A DNA stretch of 51,700 bases, taken from the NCBI GenBank assembly GCA_029262055.1, contig JAJDAD010000042.1, forward strand, positions 1-51,700, read 5' to 3'. The DNA comes from Candidatus Zhuqueibacterota bacterium. GTDB lineage: Bacteria > Zhuqueibacterota > Zhuqueibacteria > Oceanimicrobiales > Oceanimicrobiaceae. Positions 7,279 to 16,002 of this stretch are shown in pieces (within the stretch, counting starts at the first letter, position 1; every line of letters starts with the position of its first letter). A program made the translations under genes and the position numbers. The notes beneath the pieces were generated by a model that saw only the letters and a program-made list of their open reading frames with translations, searched no databases and had not been told where the DNA came from.

Positions 7279-8073
7279 ATGGATCGACGTAATTTTCTGA
7301 AAGCCGGCGCTGCACTCGGGGCCGGGGCTATGGTTTTACCGGGCCTGCGGAACAGATTTGCGACAGCCGCAAAAGCCGGCGCAGACGCGGGTCTCTCGTA
7401 TGGCGTCGGCGAGGTGATTTCGCCTGACGTCTTTGTGCTGGATGGGGAGTCAAAACGGCACAACCTGTTGGATCTGGTTGCAAATGATTCGTCTGCTGCT
7501 GTTCACCTGCTGTACCTTTTTGGTGGTGGCGCTTTGGGACATGGCAGCAAATTGGGCGGCATCTGGTGCGAGGACTCTTTTGAAGATTTGCAGGTGCTGC
7601 GCTACATCCAGGAAAAGTATGAATTTGCTCCCCTCAACATCATCACTGTGGCATGTGCTCCGATCTATTCAACGCAATATTATGGTCTGGCGGAAGGCGT
7701 CTTCCTGAACGAGTCCGATAGTTCTGAAAAATACCAGGAGGCCGCGCGCAAATTTATTGCCAGCACAAACGAATCGGTCGAAAGCGGTTTCGTCCCGGTG
7801 CAGCCCTACTTTGATTTACGCCTGCGCCTGCTGTTTAATCGCAGGGAAGATTTGGCGCCAGGGGCCGACTATGGCGAAGTGTTCGACTGGCAGGGAAAGT
7901 TCCGGGCCAGCGACGAAGAGCAGAAGTATGGCGTGCCGACGATCTGGCTGCTGAACTACGAGGGCAAAGTCCTGGAGCCTCCGTTTCACGGCAATGTCTA
8001 CCATTCCGAACCGTACGCTATTAACTATACACTGCTGGATGTCGACCGGGCCGTCCAGCGTCATCTGGAGTAG
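7279..8073 (+). CDS. Tat-exported thioredoxin-fold (peroxiredoxin-like) protein
   Basis: The N-terminus carries a twin-arginine signal (RRNFLKAG at residues 3-10 followed by a hydrophobic stretch), so the protein is exported folded. The remaining part reads like an AhpC/deiodinase-type thioredoxin fold: a strand ending in a glycine-rich turn, GGIWCEDSFEDLQVL with a single cysteine where a redox centre could lie, an IITVACAPIYS strand, and the typical late YGVPTIWLLNYEGKV with the cis-proline preceding a strand. The canonical CxxC is absent, so it may be a one-cysteine peroxidase or a non-redox relative. AAGGGG ribosome site 5-6 nt before the ATG. It lies 30 bp after the preceding exported protein and 35 bp before the peptidase. 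Confidence 0.75.
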   Translation: MDRRNFLKAGAALGAGAMVLPGLRNRFATAAKAGADAGLSYGVGEVISPDVFVLDGESKRHNLLDLVANDSSAAVHLLYLFGGGALGHGSKLGGIWCEDSFEDLQVLRYIQEKYEFAPLNIITVACAPIYSTQYYGLAEGVFLNESDSSEKYQEAARKFIASTNESVESGFVPVQPYFDLRLRLLFNRREDLAPGADYGEVFDWQGKFRASDEEQKYGVPTIWLLNYEGKVLEPPFHGNVYHSEPYAINYTLLDVDRAVQRHLE

Positions 8074-8108
8074 AAGTTTCTACTTCACTCAAATCTGTGG
8101 GGAAAACC

Positions 8109-9800
8109 ATGTACCACAAAGAGAATCTGATTGTCTTATGTGTCCTGGTCTGTTGCTGTGTGTTCGCGTGCCAAAGCCAGGAGGAAAAAAGAATGACGGA
8201 GGAGTTTACTGCGTTTCTCACGGAGTTTGAAAGCAAGGTTGTTCCTCTCACCAAAGAGCAAAACGCGGCCTATTTTGCAGCCACGATTTCCGGTAAGGAC
8301 GAAGATTATGGACGTGCCGCCGACCTCGAGATCGCATTGAGTAAAATCTTCGCAAACAAGCAGGAGTTTGCGCAACTGAAGCAGTTCAAGGAGTCGAAAG
8401 CCATCAGGGACAAATTGCTCAGCCGGCAGTTGGAGGTGTTGTACGACACCTACCTTGCCAAGCAAATCGACGAAGCAAAGCTCGAGAGAATCATACAGGC
8501 GCAAAACAATCTCGAAAAGAAGTACTCGACCTTTCGCGCACAGGTCGCCGGCAAAGAGCAGACGGACAATGAAATTGAGGAAATACTAAAGAGCGCCACC
8601 GACTCGAACGACCTGCGTACTGCATGGCTCGCCAGCAAGCAAATCGGATCTGCGGTGGCAGACGATGTCAGAGAGTTGGTTGCGCTGCGCAATGAAGTGG
8701 CGGTGGAATTGGGGTTTGCTAATTACCATGCCATGCAGCTCGATCTGGGCGAGCAGGACGCGGCCGCCATCGAAGCGCTGTTCGACGAGTTGGACAACCT
8801 GACGCGCGATTCTTTCGCCAATGTGAAGCAGGATGTTGATGCGCATTTGGCAAAACGCTACGGGATCGCGGTGGAGCAGCTGATGCCGTGGCATTACCAG
8901 AACCGGTTCTTCCAGGAAGCGCCAAAAGTGTACGAGGTCGACCTGGACACTTACTATAAAGACCGGGATGTGGTCGAGTTGACCAGCGACTATTTTGCCG
9001 GCCTGGGCATGCCGATCGCCGATGTCATTGCGAAAAGCGATCTCTTCGAAAAAGAGGGGAAGTACCAGCACGCTTACTGCATCGATGTCGACCGTGCGGG
9101 CGATGTGCGGGTAGTCTGCAATGTTAAGCCCAACTATAGCTGGATGAACACCATGTTGCACGAGTATGGGCATGCCATCTATGACAAGTTCAATGACCCG
9201 GCGACGCCGTGGGTGCTGCGCGAACCGGCTCATACGCTGACCACGGAGGCCATCGCCATGCTGTTCGGACGTTTCGCTTCCAATGCCGCCTGGATGCAGG
9301 ACATGCTGAAAATATCGGACGCGGAGAAGGCCAGAATTGCGGACGCCGGGTTCAAAACTTTACGATTGGAGCAGTTGGTGTTCAGTCGCTGGGTCCAGGT
9401 CATGTATCGCTTTGAAAAGGCCATGTACGAGAACCCTGAGCAGAACCTGAACAAACTCTGGTGGGATTTGGTTGAGAAGTATCAAATGCTGCGCCGGCCC
9501 GAAGGCAGAGACGAACCGGATTGGGCTTCCAAAATCCATGTTGCGCTCTATCCTGCCTATTACCACAACTACATGATGGGCGAGCTGCTGGCATCACAAC
9601 TGTACTACCACATCGCGGAAGAAGTGCTGCAAGCCGAAGAGGTCGGGACGCAAAGCTTCAGCAATCAGGAGGCGGTCGGCAAGTACCTGATCGAAAAAGT
9701 ATTCAAGCCGGGCAACACTATGTACTGGGACAAAATGATCGAAGAAGCCACCGGCGAAAGATTGACGCCGAAGCACTTTGCGCGACAGTTTGTGGGGTAA
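8109..9800 (+). CDS. ACE-like (peptidase family M2) zinc peptidyl-dipeptidase, lipoprotein
   Basis: The protein contains the gluzincin zinc site H351-E-Y-G-H355 and the third ligand E380 in LTTEAIAML, spaced as in angiotensin-converting enzyme (M2), and the surrounding ALREPAH-like segment also follows that family. M2 enzymes remove dipeptides from peptide C-termini. A signal peptide ends in a cysteine-rich lipobox (VFAC/QSQ), so the enzyme is probably anchored to the membrane facing the periplasm. Length of 563 residues fits a single-domain bacterial ACE. I prefer the ATG at 8109 because GTGGGGA lies 6 nt upstream; the GTG at 8097 overlaps that ribosome site. It is the last gene of the three-gene exported-protein unit. 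Confidence 0.88.
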   Translation: MYHKENLIVLCVLVCCCVFACQSQEEKRMTEEFTAFLTEFESKVVPLTKEQNAAYFAATISGKDEDYGRAADLEIALSKIFANKQEFAQLKQFKESKAIRDKLLSRQLEVLYDTYLAKQIDEAKLERIIQAQNNLEKKYSTFRAQVAGKEQTDNEIEEILKSATDSNDLRTAWLASKQIGSAVADDVRELVALRNEVAVELGFANYHAMQLDLGEQDAAAIEALFDELDNLTRDSFANVKQDVDAHLAKRYGIAVEQLMPWHYQNRFFQEAPKVYEVDLDTYYKDRDVVELTSDYFAGLGMPIADVIAKSDLFEKEGKYQHAYCIDVDRAGDVRVVCNVKPNYSWMNTMLHEYGHAIYDKFNDPATPWVLREPAHTLTTEAIAMLFGRFASNAAWMQDMLKISDAEKARIADAGFKTLRLEQLVFSRWVQVMYRFEKAMYENPEQNLNKLWWDLVEKYQMLRRPEGRDEPDWASKIHVALYPAYYHNYMMGELLASQLYYHIAEEVLQAEEVGTQSFSNQEAVGKYLIEKVFKPGNTMYWDKMIEEATGERLTPKHFARQFVG

Positions 9801-9807
9801 AACGAGC

Positions 9808-9838
9808 AAGCACTCTGGTGAGGTCAGGCAGAGTGCTT
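9808..9838. terminator. Hairpin between convergent peptidase and brnA genes
   Basis: AAGCACTCTG at 9808-9817 pairs perfectly with CAGAGTGCTT at 9829-9838 around an 11-nt loop. It begins 8 bp after the peptidase stop and overlaps the end of brnA. Only three T residues follow on the plus strand, so termination may be weak. Confidence 0.5.
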
Positions 9839-10102
9839 TAGTTCGCTATCGATTCGTTCCTTCAAAAATATCTTAATTAGTGATTGATAAGGAACGTCCC
9901 TTTTATTGGCTATCATCTTTATTTCAGCCAAAATGGATTCCGGCAGTCGCAGTGAGATGGTTTTGGTAGAAGGTTTCAATTTTGGCAATGATACAGGTTG
10001 CGATTTGTTCCAATTGACGTATTCAGTGGAATCTGAGTTTGCCCAAAATTCTCTTTCTTCATCTTCATTTCTGGCTTTTGGAATCTTTTTCAATTTGCTC
10101 AT
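9824..10102 (-). CDS. brnA: BrnA/CopG-type antitoxin
   Basis: The 92-residue protein has the CopG_antitoxin/BrnA layout: an N-terminal toxin-contacting segment with the hallmark EEREFWANSDSTEYVNW and a C-terminal ribbon-helix-helix (KTISLRLPESILAEIKMIANKRDVPYQSLIK, residues 47-77) for DNA binding. BrnA neutralises BrnT and represses the operon. Its start lies inside the brnT gene (38-bp overlap), which is the usual toxin-first order of brnTA and implies coupled translation. The module sits between unrelated housekeeping-type genes, as mobile stabilising cassettes often do. Confidence 0.9.
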   Translation of the reverse strand: MSKLKKIPKARNEDEEREFWANSDSTEYVNWNKSQPVSLPKLKPSTKTISLRLPESILAEIKMIANKRDVPYQSLIKIFLKERIDSELKHSA

Positions 10103-10391
10103 GATAAGCTCTTTTTTCGTTTTTGTTCATATCTCTGGCTGAAATGACCCGAATCATCTTTTCCCTGATGGTGAAAACAACAAAAAGGAGTCTGATAGAA
10201 TCCGTTCGACCCAAAACATACCAACGGTTTTCTGTCCGGGAGTGCTTGGAATCGTCTGCCGCAACGAATGGTTTGTTGAAAAAAACCTGTTCACATTCAT
10301 TTTTTGTGACTTTGTGACGAATCCAGTTTTTCTCTGAGTTGCCTTGATCCCATTGAAATCCTTCACACTCTTCGAATAGCTTAGCTATCAT
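10065..10391 (-). CDS. brnT: BrnT-type ribonuclease toxin
   Basis: The protein matches the BrnT family in its main motifs: GFQWDQGNSEKNWIRHKVT (family: FEWDxxKxxxNxxKHG), VFFNKP, a central ENRWYVLGRT strand, LLFVVFTIRE and the terminal RVISARDMNKNEKRAY. BrnT proteins are RelE-fold ribonucleases that stop growth by cutting RNA. The start is set at the ATG at 10391 (108 residues): the longer frame to 10415 would begin inside the promoter. With the -10 box at 10397-10402 the transcript would start at or within a base or two of this ATG, so the mRNA may be leaderless. I see no key residue missing. Confidence 0.88.
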   Translation of the reverse strand: MIAKLFEECEGFQWDQGNSEKNWIRHKVTKNECEQVFFNKPFVAADDSKHSRTENRWYVLGRTDSIRLLFVVFTIREKMIRVISARDMNKNEKRAYHEQIEKDSKSQK

Positions 10392-10393
10392 GA

Positions 10394-10425
10394 TGTATAT
10401 TACTACAATATACACTTTAAGTCAA
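10394..10425 (-). promoter_or_regulatory. brnTA promoter overlapped by a palindromic operator
   Basis: Read on the minus strand, TTGACT (10425-10420) and TAATAT (10402-10397) are 17 bp apart, a strong sigma-70-like promoter. A perfect inverted repeat of 8-bp arms (TGTATATT at 10394-10401, AATATACA at 10407-10414, 5-bp centre) covers the -10 box. Such a site fits autorepression by the ribbon-helix-helix antitoxin BrnA. Confidence 0.7.
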
Positions 10426-10514
10426 GGTCATTCCGAAACAGATGAATCTTCCAGTGAAATTCGTTTGGTTAGTTCATCGTCAATATTTTCATCTTATAGA
10501 AAGTGAGCATGTAA

Positions 10515-12491
10515 ATGGCACAAACCCTTGTAGAAAAAATTGCCCAAAACTTCGCCGTAGATCTGGAGCCGGGCCATGAAGTTCATGCCGGCGACTATAT
10601 TTCGATCCGGCCGGCCCATGTGATGACACATGACAATTCCGGCGCGGTTATTCCGAAATTCAGGAGTATCGGCGCTACCAAGATCGCCAACCCGCGACAG
10701 GTTGTGTTTACACTGGATCACGATATCCAGAACAAAAGTGAAAAGAACCTCGCTAAGTACGCCAATATCGAGGCTTTTGCGCGCGAAATGGGCATCGACT
10801 TTTACCCGGCGGGTCGCGGTATCGGCCACCAGATCATGATCGAGGAAGGTTACGCCTGGCCCGGCAGTATGGCAGTGGCGTCCGACAGCCACTCGAACAT
10901 GTATGGCGGTATCGGTTGCCTCGGCACGCCAATCGTACGTACGGACGCCGCGGCCATCTGGGCTACCGGGCGAACCTGGTGGCAAGTTCCGCCCATCGCT
11001 AGAGTTGAGCTGCGTGGGCAACTGCATACAGGTGTCACCGGCAAAGATGTGATCATCACGTTGTGCGGCCATTTCAACAAAGACGAAGTGTTGAACCACA
11101 TCGTGGAGTTTACCGGTGCAGGCGTGCGCCAGCTCAGTCTGGAGGAGCGCCTGACTATCGCCAACATGACCACGGAATGGGGCGCCCTGGCAGGTGTCTT
11201 TCCCATTGACGCGACGCCCATCGAGTGGCTGCGGTCGAGAGCAGAGTTCGTCAAAGCGCGTGGCCTGGCCGGGGTGCCGTCCGACGCGGATGCCGCTGGC
11301 GAACACCCCCGCATTAATACCGCCAGAATCGAAAAGCTTGCGGCGCAAGTGAACGACTATCAGCCTGATGCGGATGCCTACTACGCTAAAGAGCTTACGC
11401 TCGACCTGGGCTCGGTGCAGCCTCATGTCGCCGGGCCGAATACGGTCAAGGATATGACTTCCATCGCGGACATGCGCCGGCGGAAAATGCAAATCCACAA
11501 AGCCTATCTCGTCTCCTGTGTCAACAGCCGCGAACGTGACATCGCAGAAGCTGCCGCGATGCTACGTGGAAAAAAAATCGCGACCGGAGTGGAATTCTAT
11601 GTTGCAGCCGCGTCCAGTGAGGTGCAGGCAAAAAGCCAGGAGAATGGTGATTGGCAGGCACTCGTCGCGGCCGGAGCCACTGAGTTGCCTCCAGGCTGTG
11701 GTCCGTGCATCGGCCTCGGCGCCGGCACGCTGGAAGACGGAGAGGTGGGGATTTCCGCAACCAACCGCAACTTCAAAGGCCGGATGGGCTCGCGCCAGGC
11801 AGAGGCCTACCTGGCTTCACCAGCGGTGGTGGCTGCTTCGGCGCTGGCCGGTCACGTGGATTTTCCCGGCGACTGGCTGGATGCTACGATCTCCGGCGAG
11901 ATTGCGGTCAGGGAAAGGCCTGATTCCGGAGCCGGAAAGGTCACCATCATCGATGGTTTTCCCGGGAGTCTTGCCGGTGAACTACTGTTTTGCCACCAGG
12001 ATAATCTGAATACCGATGGCATCTATCCCGGCAAGTATACCTACATAGATGAGTTTACGCCTGAACAGCAAGCGGGCGTGGTAATGGAAAACTACGATGC
12101 TGATTTCAAAAATATGGTGCAGGGCGGAGATATTTTGGTCGGTGGGTTCAATTTCGGAACCGGCAGCTCGCGCGAGCAGGCCGCGACCGCTTTGAATCAT
12201 CGCGGAATATCTTTGGTGCTGGCCGGTTCTTTCAGCGAAACCTATAAGCGCAATGCCCTGAACAATGGGTTTCTCGCCATCGAGGCTCCGGCTCTGGTTC
12301 GGGATTTGAAACAGCAATTTGGCGAGGAGCGACTGACGGTCCGCACGGCCCTGCAGGCTCAGGTCGATTTTGAGAATGCTGTGGTGCTGGTCAGTGGCCA
12401 ACGCTACCCGATCAGTCCGGTGGGCGCTGCCGCACAGGAACTTGTTGTGGTGGGAGGACTGGAGAGCTGGGTGAAGAAAAACATCAGTTGA
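10515..12491 (+). CDS. Single-chain homoaconitase/aconitase family enzyme (LYS4-like)
   Basis: The 658-residue protein joins the large [4Fe-4S] domain and the C-terminal swivel domain in one chain. The cluster ligands are C335 (VSCVNSR) and C395/C398 (GCGPC). Segments such as FYPAGRGIGHQIMIEEG, AWPGSMAVASDSHSNMYGG and the LGTPIVRTDAAAIWATG stretch closely recall fungal LYS4 homoaconitase, which interconverts homocitrate and homoisocitrate in the alpha-aminoadipate route to lysine. Most bacterial relatives (LeuCD, HacAB) are two-subunit. No other lysine or TCA gene is near, so the substrate (homocitrate, citrate or an isopropylmalate-like acid) stays open. The swivel contains the expected NFGTGSSREQAA motif. 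Upstream gene brnT is divergent. Confidence 0.88.
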   Translation: MAQTLVEKIAQNFAVDLEPGHEVHAGDYISIRPAHVMTHDNSGAVIPKFRSIGATKIANPRQVVFTLDHDIQNKSEKNLAKYANIEAFAREMGIDFYPAGRGIGHQIMIEEGYAWPGSMAVASDSHSNMYGGIGCLGTPIVRTDAAAIWATGRTWWQVPPIARVELRGQLHTGVTGKDVIITLCGHFNKDEVLNHIVEFTGAGVRQLSLEERLTIANMTTEWGALAGVFPIDATPIEWLRSRAEFVKARGLAGVPSDADAAGEHPRINTARIEKLAAQVNDYQPDADAYYAKELTLDLGSVQPHVAGPNTVKDMTSIADMRRRKMQIHKAYLVSCVNSRERDIAEAAAMLRGKKIATGVEFYVAAASSEVQAKSQENGDWQALVAAGATELPPGCGPCIGLGAGTLEDGEVGISATNRNFKGRMGSRQAEAYLASPAVVAASALAGHVDFPGDWLDATISGEIAVRERPDSGAGKVTIIDGFPGSLAGELLFCHQDNLNTDGIYPGKYTYIDEFTPEQQAGVVMENYDADFKNMVQGGDILVGGFNFGTGSSREQAATALNHRGISLVLAGSFSETYKRNALNNGFLAIEAPALVRDLKQQFGEERLTVRTALQAQVDFENAVVLVSGQRYPISPVGAAAQELVVVGGLESWVKKNIS

Positions 12492-12943
12492 AGTATTCTC
12501 TCCGGTTCTTTGCATTTTAGGATCTGGCAGCCAACTTTCGGCTTTGTCGCCGCGGGCGTGTGGCACCGATCAACTATTCCCCGGTTAGTTTTTCTTGGAG
12601 CAGTTTTCTCCGGAGCAGCAACAGCTCACGAAAAACTCTGGCGCGTAGAATAAAATACGATTTCAGTTGTACTAAAACCAGTGCGAGATTGGCCTCGTCA
12701 GTCGGAGAGCCATCCGGCTTCCCGTCGTGTAAAAAATGCATAACTCTTAGTCCTGGCTCGACGTCTGGGCCATTTGTTTTGCTGAAAAAGACGTGGCACA
12801 ATAGGCACACCCGCTCGCGCTCTTTCCCCCGAAATCACATGGCGGTGCACTAGGTGCTCCCGGTGAATTGGCAGAAATCTGATTGTGCTTGGCAAGCTTA
12901 TTTCCTATTGTTTAGAACAATGTAGACCAACCGGCTTTGTGCC
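12492..12943. other. Intergenic stretch without recognisable gene
   Basis: Short frames (for example 12574-12810 minus and 12560-12853 plus) lie opposite each other and have neither family resemblance nor a convincing ribosome site. I see no clear terminator after the aconitase gene and no strong promoter for the GWxTD gene. Confidence 0.4.
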
Positions 12944-15900
12944 ATGAAAAGAATCCTCACACATGCGGTACTCGTGCTACTGAGTGCCGGCCCAATTCTC
13001 AGCCAGAACCAGGACAATTTCTCCTTTTTGCTTGCAAAAGCCAGGGAGCTCAAGAATAACGGCCAATACGATGAGGCAGCGTTAACTTACCGGCAGGCGC
13101 TCTTCTTGCAGAAGGAGTCTGTACAGCCATTGGTCGGCCTCGGCGAAGTCGCAGTTGCGGAAAGAAAGTGGAAGCTCGCACAGACTTGGTTTCGGCAGGC
13201 ACTTGCTCTGGAGCCAAACAACAGCACGGCGTCGGACTACTTCAACAATAATCCGAAGCTGGATAAGCACCTGGCAGAAGGCGAGAGCTTCTTGCGAAGC
13301 GCTGACCTTGCGGCTGCCCGCAAGCGGTTTGAGCGCGCGCTCGCGATGAACGGCCAGTCATTGGCTGCCCTGAAAGGCCTGGGGAAGGTCGCCTTCGAAA
13401 CGGAAGAGTGGCGGAAGTTCGGGGACTATTTCAGACGCGTGCAACAGATCGCTCCCGATGATCCCGACGCTGCCTACTATTTGGACAATCCCAGGTTGCG
13501 ATCGCGTTTAAGCCTGGGGGATAGTCTACTGGCACTTAACAAGCTTAAAAATGCCAAGTCCGCTTACGAGGGTGCCCTGCTCATGGACCGCCGCAACCTG
13601 CGTGCTCTCAACGGCCTGGGGCGCATTTACCGCAGGATGCGAGATTGGGAAACCAGCAAGAAGTGGTTTGTCAAGGCACTGAAAGTCGACCCGCGCAACA
13701 AAGATACCAACCACTTTCTCCTGAACGGCCCTAATCCTGAGGTCGAGCCGGTCGTGGCGGAAGCACAGCAGTTGCAGGCCGAGAGGCGATTTGAAGATGC
13801 AAATAAGAAGTACGAGCGAGCCATTCGTTTGTACGCGGGGGCCCTGCCAGCGTTCAGAGGGTTGGGGCAGATCGCTCTCGAGCAGCAAGACTGGGGCGCG
13901 ACAAAAAAGTGGTTCAAGAAATTGTTGGAGGTGCAGCCCCTCGACCTGGAAGCCAAATACGGCCTGGGGGTAGCCTACCGGGAGACCGGCAAGACCAGCT
14001 CCCTGATCATGAAGAGAAAACAATTTGGCAATTCCGAAGATCATCTGGAGTCTGTCCTTGCGCAGGACTCCACCTACAGGGACGTTGTTTACCAGCGTGC
14101 GCTACTCGAACGCTGGCGTGGCAATTGGGAGTCGGCTCTGACCCTGGGGCACCGGCAGTTGTCGCTGACGCCTAACCACTCGCGGGCCCTGGTCGGTTTG
14201 TTCAAACTGCACCGGCTCGTGTTCAACAATATGGGCGCGAGCGAGTTCGCGGCCTGGGCGCAAGCCTCGCCGGGCGAGTGGGTGGACTTCATGCTCGCGG
14301 AGAAAAAGCGGCGGGAAAATAAGTTTGCCGCCGCCGACTCGGCGTATGAAGCGTTGTTGGCAAAGACCAGCCGGTTGCAGCAACCGATTTATCTCGCGCT
14401 GCTCAGATCGAAGGTTCAGCAGGAAGACGAGGCGCAGGCGGGCCGGTATTTTAGACGGGCGCTTGCTAATGCTAATTCTGAGAGGGACCTGGCGTTCCTG
14501 TTCGAGGACAGCAAGTACATCATGACGGATCCTGAGCTGAACTTTTACCGCGGACTAAAGTTGGCTAGTCACAAGCGCGCCTTTTTTGCCCAGTTTTGGA
14601 CCAGGAGAAACCCAGTCCCGGCGGCCCGGGTCAATATGCGTGTCCTGGAACACTACCGCCGGCTGGTGTATGCCGAGCAAAACTACTGGTTTGACAAAGT
14701 CCGTTCACACGCGAATGACGCAGACCGGGCGGGTGCGCTCACCTTCCCGCGCATCTACGGTCTCAATGAGGAATTCAATGACAAGGGCTTAATGTACATT
14801 CGCCACGGCGAGCCCAATGAGACCGCGATCACGCACAATCAGTTGGTCAGCAATGAGTCCTGGCACTATTACAGCCGTGCCGACCGCCCCAAGCTCATTT
14901 TTCACTTCATGATTGAACGGACCACGGCCGGCAACAATTGGCGGTTGGTGCCATTCCTGTCGGACGTAGCTATGATCGCCGACAGGTTGGGCTGGGATCC
15001 GCTCATGGACCAAATCTTTTTGACGCGATCTCAGTCATTCGAAAGTCCCTTCAGCGGCAATAATGGACAGGCGGTCAGACAAAGCAGCCAACTCAACCGG
15101 CTGGCGGACAAAAGCAGGGAGGAAGTCAAGTTTGCCATGTCTAGGGATTTCCACACCTGGGATGAAAAACTCAGCGACCTGTCTCTGCCGTTCTTTATTT
15201 CTGGGTTTCGCGGCTCCGGGAAAAAAACGAGTCTGGAGCTTTACTTTGCGGTGCCGGTAGAAGAACTGGCAGGCGGCAAAAGCCGTGAGTTTAGGGAAGC
15301 GCTGCTCGAACATGGGGCCGGTCTGTACGGCCTTGGCTGGAAACCCAACGACCACGCCGTTGACCAAACCTATCTCTTGCCTGGTGATTCGTCTCAGGTG
15401 CACCATGGCTACTTCATGAAGAAGTACGCATTTTCAGTTGCTCCGGGCAAACAAAGGCTGGCGTTTTACACACGCGATTTGAAGAACCAAAAGCTCGGGA
15501 CGCGCAGTCTCGATGTTGAGGCCCCCGACCTGAGCAAAGGCCAATTCGCTATGAGCGACTTGCTGCTTGCCTACGACGTTGCTCCGCGTGAAATTGACTC
15601 TCCTTTTATCAAGGGAGATGTTTCATTTATTCCGAACCCAAGCAAGACCTATCGTTTGTCTCAGCCCATTTTTGTGTTCTATGAAGTCTACGATTTGGTA
15701 CGTGACCAGCGCGGCGACTGTGCCTTCGAAATCGAAATAAAAATGACACAACTCAAGCGGAAGAAGAGTGGATTGGGCAGGTTCTTGCCCGGCGGTAAGC
15801 GCAAGAAGAGCATCGCCCTCAACGAGCGGCGGCAGAGCAAGTCGACCGAATCCGTCGAGTTTACGAGTTTTGATGTCAGTAAGCTGCAGGAGGGTGATTA

Positions 15901-15982
15901 TGAACTTGCCGTGGCGATTACCGACATCAGTTCGGGAGAGTCTGTCACGCGCACTATCGGAGTGGTCCTGGCAGGGAAGTGA
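12944..15982 (+). CDS. Large TPR protein with C-terminal GWxTD domain, exported
   Basis: The 1012-residue protein has a signal peptide (residues 1-20, cut near LSQNQD). From about 25 to 500 it is built of tetratricopeptide-like repeats, with recurring phrases such as ALxGLGxVAxExxxWxxAxxWFxxAL. Near residues 545-690 follows a GWxTD-type domain: FWTRRNPVPAARVN, the KGLMYIRHGEPNE strand and the W-H-Y-Y stretch. The naming motif itself is changed here (GLNEEFNDKG in place of GWxTDRG). The last 300 residues look like beta-sandwich. The function of the family is unknown; it is common in phyla such as KSB1 and Acidobacteriota and is usually exported. The gene stands alone, convergent with the DUF190/fluC genes. 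Confidence 0.88.
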   Translation: MKRILTHAVLVLLSAGPILSQNQDNFSFLLAKARELKNNGQYDEAALTYRQALFLQKESVQPLVGLGEVAVAERKWKLAQTWFRQALALEPNNSTASDYFNNNPKLDKHLAEGESFLRSADLAAARKRFERALAMNGQSLAALKGLGKVAFETEEWRKFGDYFRRVQQIAPDDPDAAYYLDNPRLRSRLSLGDSLLALNKLKNAKSAYEGALLMDRRNLRALNGLGRIYRRMRDWETSKKWFVKALKVDPRNKDTNHFLLNGPNPEVEPVVAEAQQLQAERRFEDANKKYERAIRLYAGALPAFRGLGQIALEQQDWGATKKWFKKLLEVQPLDLEAKYGLGVAYRETGKTSSLIMKRKQFGNSEDHLESVLAQDSTYRDVVYQRALLERWRGNWESALTLGHRQLSLTPNHSRALVGLFKLHRLVFNNMGASEFAAWAQASPGEWVDFMLAEKKRRENKFAAADSAYEALLAKTSRLQQPIYLALLRSKVQQEDEAQAGRYFRRALANANSERDLAFLFEDSKYIMTDPELNFYRGLKLASHKRAFFAQFWTRRNPVPAARVNMRVLEHYRRLVYAEQNYWFDKVRSHANDADRAGALTFPRIYGLNEEFNDKGLMYIRHGEPNETAITHNQLVSNESWHYYSRADRPKLIFHFMIERTTAGNNWRLVPFLSDVAMIADRLGWDPLMDQIFLTRSQSFESPFSGNNGQAVRQSSQLNRLADKSREEVKFAMSRDFHTWDEKLSDLSLPFFISGFRGSGKKTSLELYFAVPVEELAGGKSREFREALLEHGAGLYGLGWKPNDHAVDQTYLLPGDSSQVHHGYFMKKYAFSVAPGKQRLAFYTRDLKNQKLGTRSLDVEAPDLSKGQFAMSDLLLAYDVAPREIDSPFIKGDVSFIPNPSKTYRLSQPIFVFYEVYDLVRDQRGDCAFEIEIKMTQLKRKKSGLGRFLPGGKRKKSIALNERRQSKSTESVEFTSFDVSKLQEGDYELAVAITDISSGESVTRTIGVVLAGK

Positions 15983-16002
15983 ATTCCGCTGACGCCCCAG
16001 GC

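Noticed and set aside
12560-12895. Possible small genes between aconitase and the GWxTD gene
   Set aside because: Competing frames on both strands, GTG or no clear starts, and no recognisable domain.
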